From JBBRUG01 sp038247995 (lineage in GTDB: Bacteria > Chloroflexota > Chloroflexia > Chloroflexales > Chloroflexaceae), in assembly GCA_038247995.1 (NCBI GenBank), contig JBBRUG010000094.1, positions 1 through 17,691 of the forward strand: DNA of 17,691 bases, read 5' to 3'. Numbering within the stretch: position 1 is the first letter of the stretch; the number at the start of each line of letters is the position of its first letter. Positions 14,469 to 17,691 of the stretch are shown here, piece after piece. The notes under the pieces are model-generated. The model searched no databases and had not been told where the DNA came from. It was given only the letters and a program-made list of their open reading frames with translations. A program made the translations under genes and the position numbers.

Positions 14469-14870
14469 TTATGCGGCCCCATGGTATTGTTCATCGCTGA
14501 CATGCTCCATCCATTCCGCAGCCTTACCATCGAGCCGCTCCTGAATGGCGATATGGGTCATGGCCGTGGTCGCCGTGGCGCCGTGCCAATGCTTCTCACC
14601 CGGCGCAAACCAGATCACGTCACCCGGCCGGATCTCCTCGATCGGGCCGCCCCAGCACTGAACCCGCCCGCAGCCGGCGGTTACGATCAGGGTCTGACCG
14701 AGCGGATGGCTATGCCAGGCGGTGCGAGCGCCGGGCTCAAACGTGACACTGGCACCGGCTGCACGGGCCGGATCGGGGGCCTGAAACAAGGGATCAAGGC
14801 GTACCGTGCCGGTGAAGTATTCAGCCTGCCCTTTGCCGGACGGCTGCGAACCATTACGTTTGAGGTCCAT
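14469..14870 (-). CDS. Cupin protein of the (R)-mandelonitrile-lyase/carboxymuconolactone-associated type
   Basis: This 133-aa single-domain cupin has the metal-binding His53-Ser-His55 and Gln59 in the first motif (GARTAWHSHPLGQT) and His94/His96 in the second region (PGEKHWHGA). The sequence DLKRNGSQPSGKG, YFTGTVRLDPLF and AIQERLDGKAAEWMEHVSDEQY is characteristic of the small cupins that include bacterial manganese-dependent hydroxynitrile lyases; most members have no proven substrate. I chose the ATG at 14870, which has GGAG seven bases upstream, rather than the ATG at 14882, which has none. It lies 24 bp downstream of the aldo/keto-reductase remnant and is probably cotranscribed with it. 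Homologous cupins are often found next to aldo/keto reductases, which supports the reading of that remnant. Confidence 0.88.
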   Translation of the reverse strand: MDLKRNGSQPSGKGQAEYFTGTVRLDPLFQAPDPARAAGASVTFEPGARTAWHSHPLGQTLIVTAGCGRVQCWGGPIEEIRPGDVIWFAPGEKHWHGATATTAMTHIAIQERLDGKAAEWMEHVSDEQYHGAA

Positions 14871-14894
14871 GATGCGCTCCATTTCTCAATCAGC

Positions 14895-15014
14895 TTAGCG
14901 ATCGATTAGCTGCTGCGTGCTTTCGGCGTAGCGGTTCCCGTGCATGGTAATCTGGGCGGTGGCGATTTCACGCCGATTGCCGAGCGTTAAGTTTGCTGTT
15001 GGTGAATGGCCCAT
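14895..15014 (-). pseudogene. 39-codon remnant ending like an aldo/keto reductase
   Basis: The frame reads MGHSPTANLTLG, then NRREIATAQITMHGNRYAES and a short tail ending in IDR. The second part resembles the last about 25 residues of aldo/keto reductases of the kind ending DLREI...ASKITVxGARYPExL. The first residues could be an aldo/keto-reductase start but are too short to prove it. A full enzyme is about 320 aa, so about 280 residues are absent. The start has AAGGAG eight bases upstream, so it can be translated. It precedes the cupin gene by 24 bp. The likeliest history is an in-frame internal deletion that kept the start and end. A newly functional micropeptide is possible but unsupported. 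Confidence 0.6.
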
Positions 15015-15237
15015 AGTATAACTCCTTCGCGCGTAATGGCCATCATTGGGGTGCGCTGAACATTGGACTGCTTGATTAGGTTGGCGTATGATGTCGTGCA
15101 GGGCGTAGGCTGGGGAGGGCAGAGGGCGTGCAGAGTCGGCTCACGCCCGCGCACTACGCTACCATCGTAATGCCGCCGCTATAAGGGCAGGACTGATGTA
15201 ACGTCCCTGAGCCGCGCCATCCTCACCTCCCAACCCG

Positions 15238-15256
15238 CGCTCCGTCAGGCGGAGCG
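15238..15256. repeat. Hairpin CGCTCCG-TCAGG-CGGAGCG
   Basis: A perfect 7-bp stem with a five-base loop, the first of the hairpin units that fill the gap before the mutarotase gene. No T-run follows on either strand. Confidence 0.55.
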
Positions 15257-15290
15257 GGGGAGCCGGACGGCACTATGATGCCCTATCTCT

Positions 15291-15464
15291 CCTCTCCCGC
15301 TCAGGGAGATGGGTAGCTTGCAGGTGTAGGGTTTTTACAGGATCGCGTCCCAATGCGCTATTCCCCGCATCCCCCCAGCCCCCTGCTCCCTCACGTGGAG
15401 CAGGGGGAGCCGCCGCAGATTCGGCGTCCTGATGCTGTCGGAAACCCCTCTCCCGCTCAGGGAG
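15291..15464. repeat. Pair of identical 18-bp palindromic units, plus an 11-bp-stem hairpin between them
   Basis: CCTCTCCCGCTCAGGGAG occurs at 15291-15308 and 15447-15464. Each contains a CTCCC/GGGAG stem. A third, stronger hairpin (15379-15407, 11-bp perfect stem, seven-base loop) lies between. All share the polypurine or polypyrimidine style of GC-rich intergenic repeats. Confidence 0.65.
15316..15372 (+). repeat. 57-bp interspersed repeat, copy F1
   Basis: GCTTGCAGGTGTAGGGTTTT and the rest up to CCCCGCATCC are identical over 57 bp to 17635-17691, where the window ends. The true repeat may therefore be longer. Confidence 0.9.
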
Positions 15465-15537
15465 CGGGGTTGGGGGTGCGGGTGTTCGACAGCCATTCAC
15501 CCGACGTTGCAACCGTCCTGGATCTAAAAGGAGCCTC

Positions 15538-15861
15538 ATGGTTCGTTATGGACAACTGATTCACGTGAAGCCCGACCAAATCGACGCCTACGAAGAGATC
15601 CATCGCGCAGTCTGGCCTGCTGTGCTGGCGACAATTCATGCCTGCAACATGCGCAACTACTCGATCTTTCGCCACGACACCCTGCTGTTCGCCTACTTCG
15701 AGTATATCGGCACCGATTTCGCCGCTGATATGGCGCGTATGGCCGCCGATCCGGCGACCCAGGAATGGTGGAAGCACACCGAGCCAATGCAAGAACCGCT
15801 CGCCGAACGCGCACCCGGCGATTGGTGGATGCGCATTCCGGAAGTCTTTCACACCGACTAA
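15538..15861 (+). CDS. rhaM: L-rhamnose mutarotase family protein
   Basis: The 107-aa protein is the normal size for RhaM (about 104 aa), a cytoplasmic dimeric ferredoxin-like enzyme that interconverts sugar anomers. Residues corresponding to the Escherichia coli active site are present: Tyr18 and His22 (DAYEEIHRAVWP), and the WW pair 77-78 (EWWKHT), with the closing EVFH motif. The ribosome binding site AAAAGGAG lies six bases before the ATG. Some members act on L-fucose or other sugars, so rhamnose specificity is not proven. The following gene, 274 bp on, is a GH4 alpha-galactosidase, which suggests a role in handling sugars from plant oligosaccharides; no rhamnose isomerase or kinase is nearby. 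Confidence 0.9.
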   Translation: MVRYGQLIHVKPDQIDAYEEIHRAVWPAVLATIHACNMRNYSIFRHDTLLFAYFEYIGTDFAADMARMAADPATQEWWKHTEPMQEPLAERAPGDWWMRIPEVFHTD

Positions 15862-15921
15862 GCCAAGCAATCGGCTGCGCCACGCTGATCCCATCCGGCC
15901 CTTACTCACACCAAACAGCTC

Positions 15922-16017
15922 GTCCAACTCGGCGGAAGTTCGCCAGGGGTTGGACGCGGGTTTGAGCCAGCCACAGTGCGGCGTCCGCCGTAGGCGGACT
16001 TACGCTTTAGCGTACTA
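15922..16017 (+). repeat. 96-bp three-hairpin repeat, copy E2
   Basis: It aligns gap-free to 7318-7413. The same three stems form: CCAACTC-GGCG/CGCC-AG-GGGTTGG, GTCCGCC-GTA-GGCGGAC and TACGC-TTTA-GCGTA. Its end overlaps the outer end of the inverted 106-bp repeat by three bases (CTA, 16015-16017). Confidence 0.8.
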
Positions 16018-16120
16018 CAGCATTGCTCAGATCGATTGCGCCTGCGTCCCATGGCGCGAGCGGCGCGCGCCACCCGGGTCAGTGGCCGCAGTGGCTCAAT
16101 CATGGTGCGCAGTGCTCTAG
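16015..16120 (-). repeat. 106-bp interspersed repeat, copy B (inverted)
   Basis: Its reverse complement begins CTAGAGCACTGCGCACCATG and ends GAGCAATGCTGTAG, matching copy A at 3278-3383 over the full 106 bp without gaps. It ends 15 bp before the GH4 start codon, just upstream of the ribosome binding site, and faces copy C at 17542. Confidence 0.85.
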
Positions 16121-16135
16121 TTTCAGGAGTTTTCT

Positions 16136-17541
<1,406 letters not shown>

Positions 17542-17545
<4 letters not shown>

Positions 17546-17634
17546 AACACTGAGCATCACGATTGAGCCACTGCGGCCACTGAACCGGGTGGCGCGCGCC
17601 GCTCGCGCCGCCCATAGGCCAGCTCAACGGATCT
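17542..17634 (+). repeat. 106-bp interspersed repeat, copy C (3' truncated)
   Basis: CTAGAACACTGAGCATCACG aligns gap-free to the first 93 bp of copy A (3278-3370). Its CTAG contains the melA stop codon. After GATCTG the sequence switches to the 57-bp repeat. Confidence 0.82.
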
Positions 17635-17691
17635 GCTTGCAGGTGTAGGGTTTTTACAGGATCGCGTCCCAATGCGCTATTCCCCGCATCC
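17635..17691 (+). repeat. 57-bp interspersed repeat, copy F2, reaching the window end
   Basis: It is identical to 15316-15372 and directly abuts the truncated 106-bp copy C. It is cut by the window edge. Confidence 0.9.

Larger units (their letters stand above)
15015..15537. other. 523-bp gene-free region, dense in hairpin repeats
   Basis: No gene is recognisable. From about 15225 on the sequence is built of GC-rich inverted repeats: CGCTCCG-TCAGG-CGGAGCG (15238-15256), an 11-bp stem CCCCCTGCTCC/GGAGCAGGGGG (15379-15389 and 15397-15407) and two identical CCTCTCCCGCTCAGGGAG units (15291-15308, 15447-15464). The 57-bp element at 15316 lies inside. The first 200 bp likely hold the promoter of the cupin transcript on the minus strand, but I cannot point to it. 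Confidence 0.6.

Noticed and set aside
14435..15024. CCCATAGCATAACT at 14435 resembling CCCATAGTATAACT at 15011, the start region of the 39-codon relic
   Set aside because: The match is only 14 bp with one mismatch and no further similarity extends from it, so a duplication cannot be argued.
15225..15480. Possible CRISPR-like array because of repeated hairpins
   Set aside because: Units differ in sequence and spacing, only one pair is identical and no cas genes are present.

Overview
The window is a GC-rich (roughly 60%) stretch of bacterial chromosome with no rRNA, tRNA or CRISPR. Gene families and the abundance of GC-palindromic intergenic repeats fit a free-living heterotroph, most plausibly a Chloroflexota (Chloroflexia-type) bacterium. 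That assignment is an inference from style and gene mix, not from a marker gene. The right end falls inside a repeat, as happens at contig ends in draft or metagenomic assemblies.

Region 1 (1-6310) is a sugar or sugar-acid catabolic locus in two divergent arms. The minus arm reads: a damaged locus (N-terminal half of an AstE/AspA-type deacylase joined out of frame to the C-terminal third of an amidohydrolase, 3019-2062), a GntR/FCD-family regulator, an SDR dehydrogenase whose start overlaps the regulator stop (TAATG), and the N-terminus of an M28 peptidase-like hydrolase that runs off the left edge. The plus arm is a creatininase-family amidohydrolase followed by a full-length pentonate (D-xylonate/L-arabonate) dehydratase of the IlvD/Edd family. 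Between the arms lie two near-identical 12-bp palindromes (ATTGTYRACAAT), 159 bp apart, each containing a TTGACA. They are good candidates for operators of the GntR regulator. SDR dehydrogenase, creatininase-fold hydrolase and XylD dehydratase could form dehydrogenase, lactone-opening and dehydration steps of a non-phosphorylative sugar oxidation.

Region 2 (6653-12264) holds stress and signalling genes: a YflT-type general stress protein with a glycine-zipper core, an FAD oxidoreductase with a C-terminal Rieske domain (with its own strong intrinsic terminator), a PAS/GAF-like sensor protein without a visible output domain, and a convergent GAF-PAS histidine kinase.

Region 3 (12338-15014) is an accessory patch: a DsbA-like thioredoxin lipoprotein, a YaeQ-family protein, a 5'-truncated ArsO-like flavin monooxygenase, a mandelonitrile-lyase-type cupin, and a 39-codon remnant that ends like an aldo/keto reductase but keeps a good ribosome binding site. 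Together with the 2062-3019 chimera this makes three genes with internal or 5' deletions in under 18 kb.

Region 4 (15015-17691) has an L-rhamnose mutarotase and a GH4 alpha-galactosidase (MelA type) embedded in dense intergenic repeats. At least three interspersed families occur: a 106-bp element (3278, 16015, 17542, partial copies at 3381 and 6310), a 96-bp three-hairpin element (7318, 15922) and a 57-bp identical element (15316, 17635). Two inverted 106-bp copies bracket the GH4 gene exactly, one ending 15 bp before its start codon and the other supplying its stop codon.
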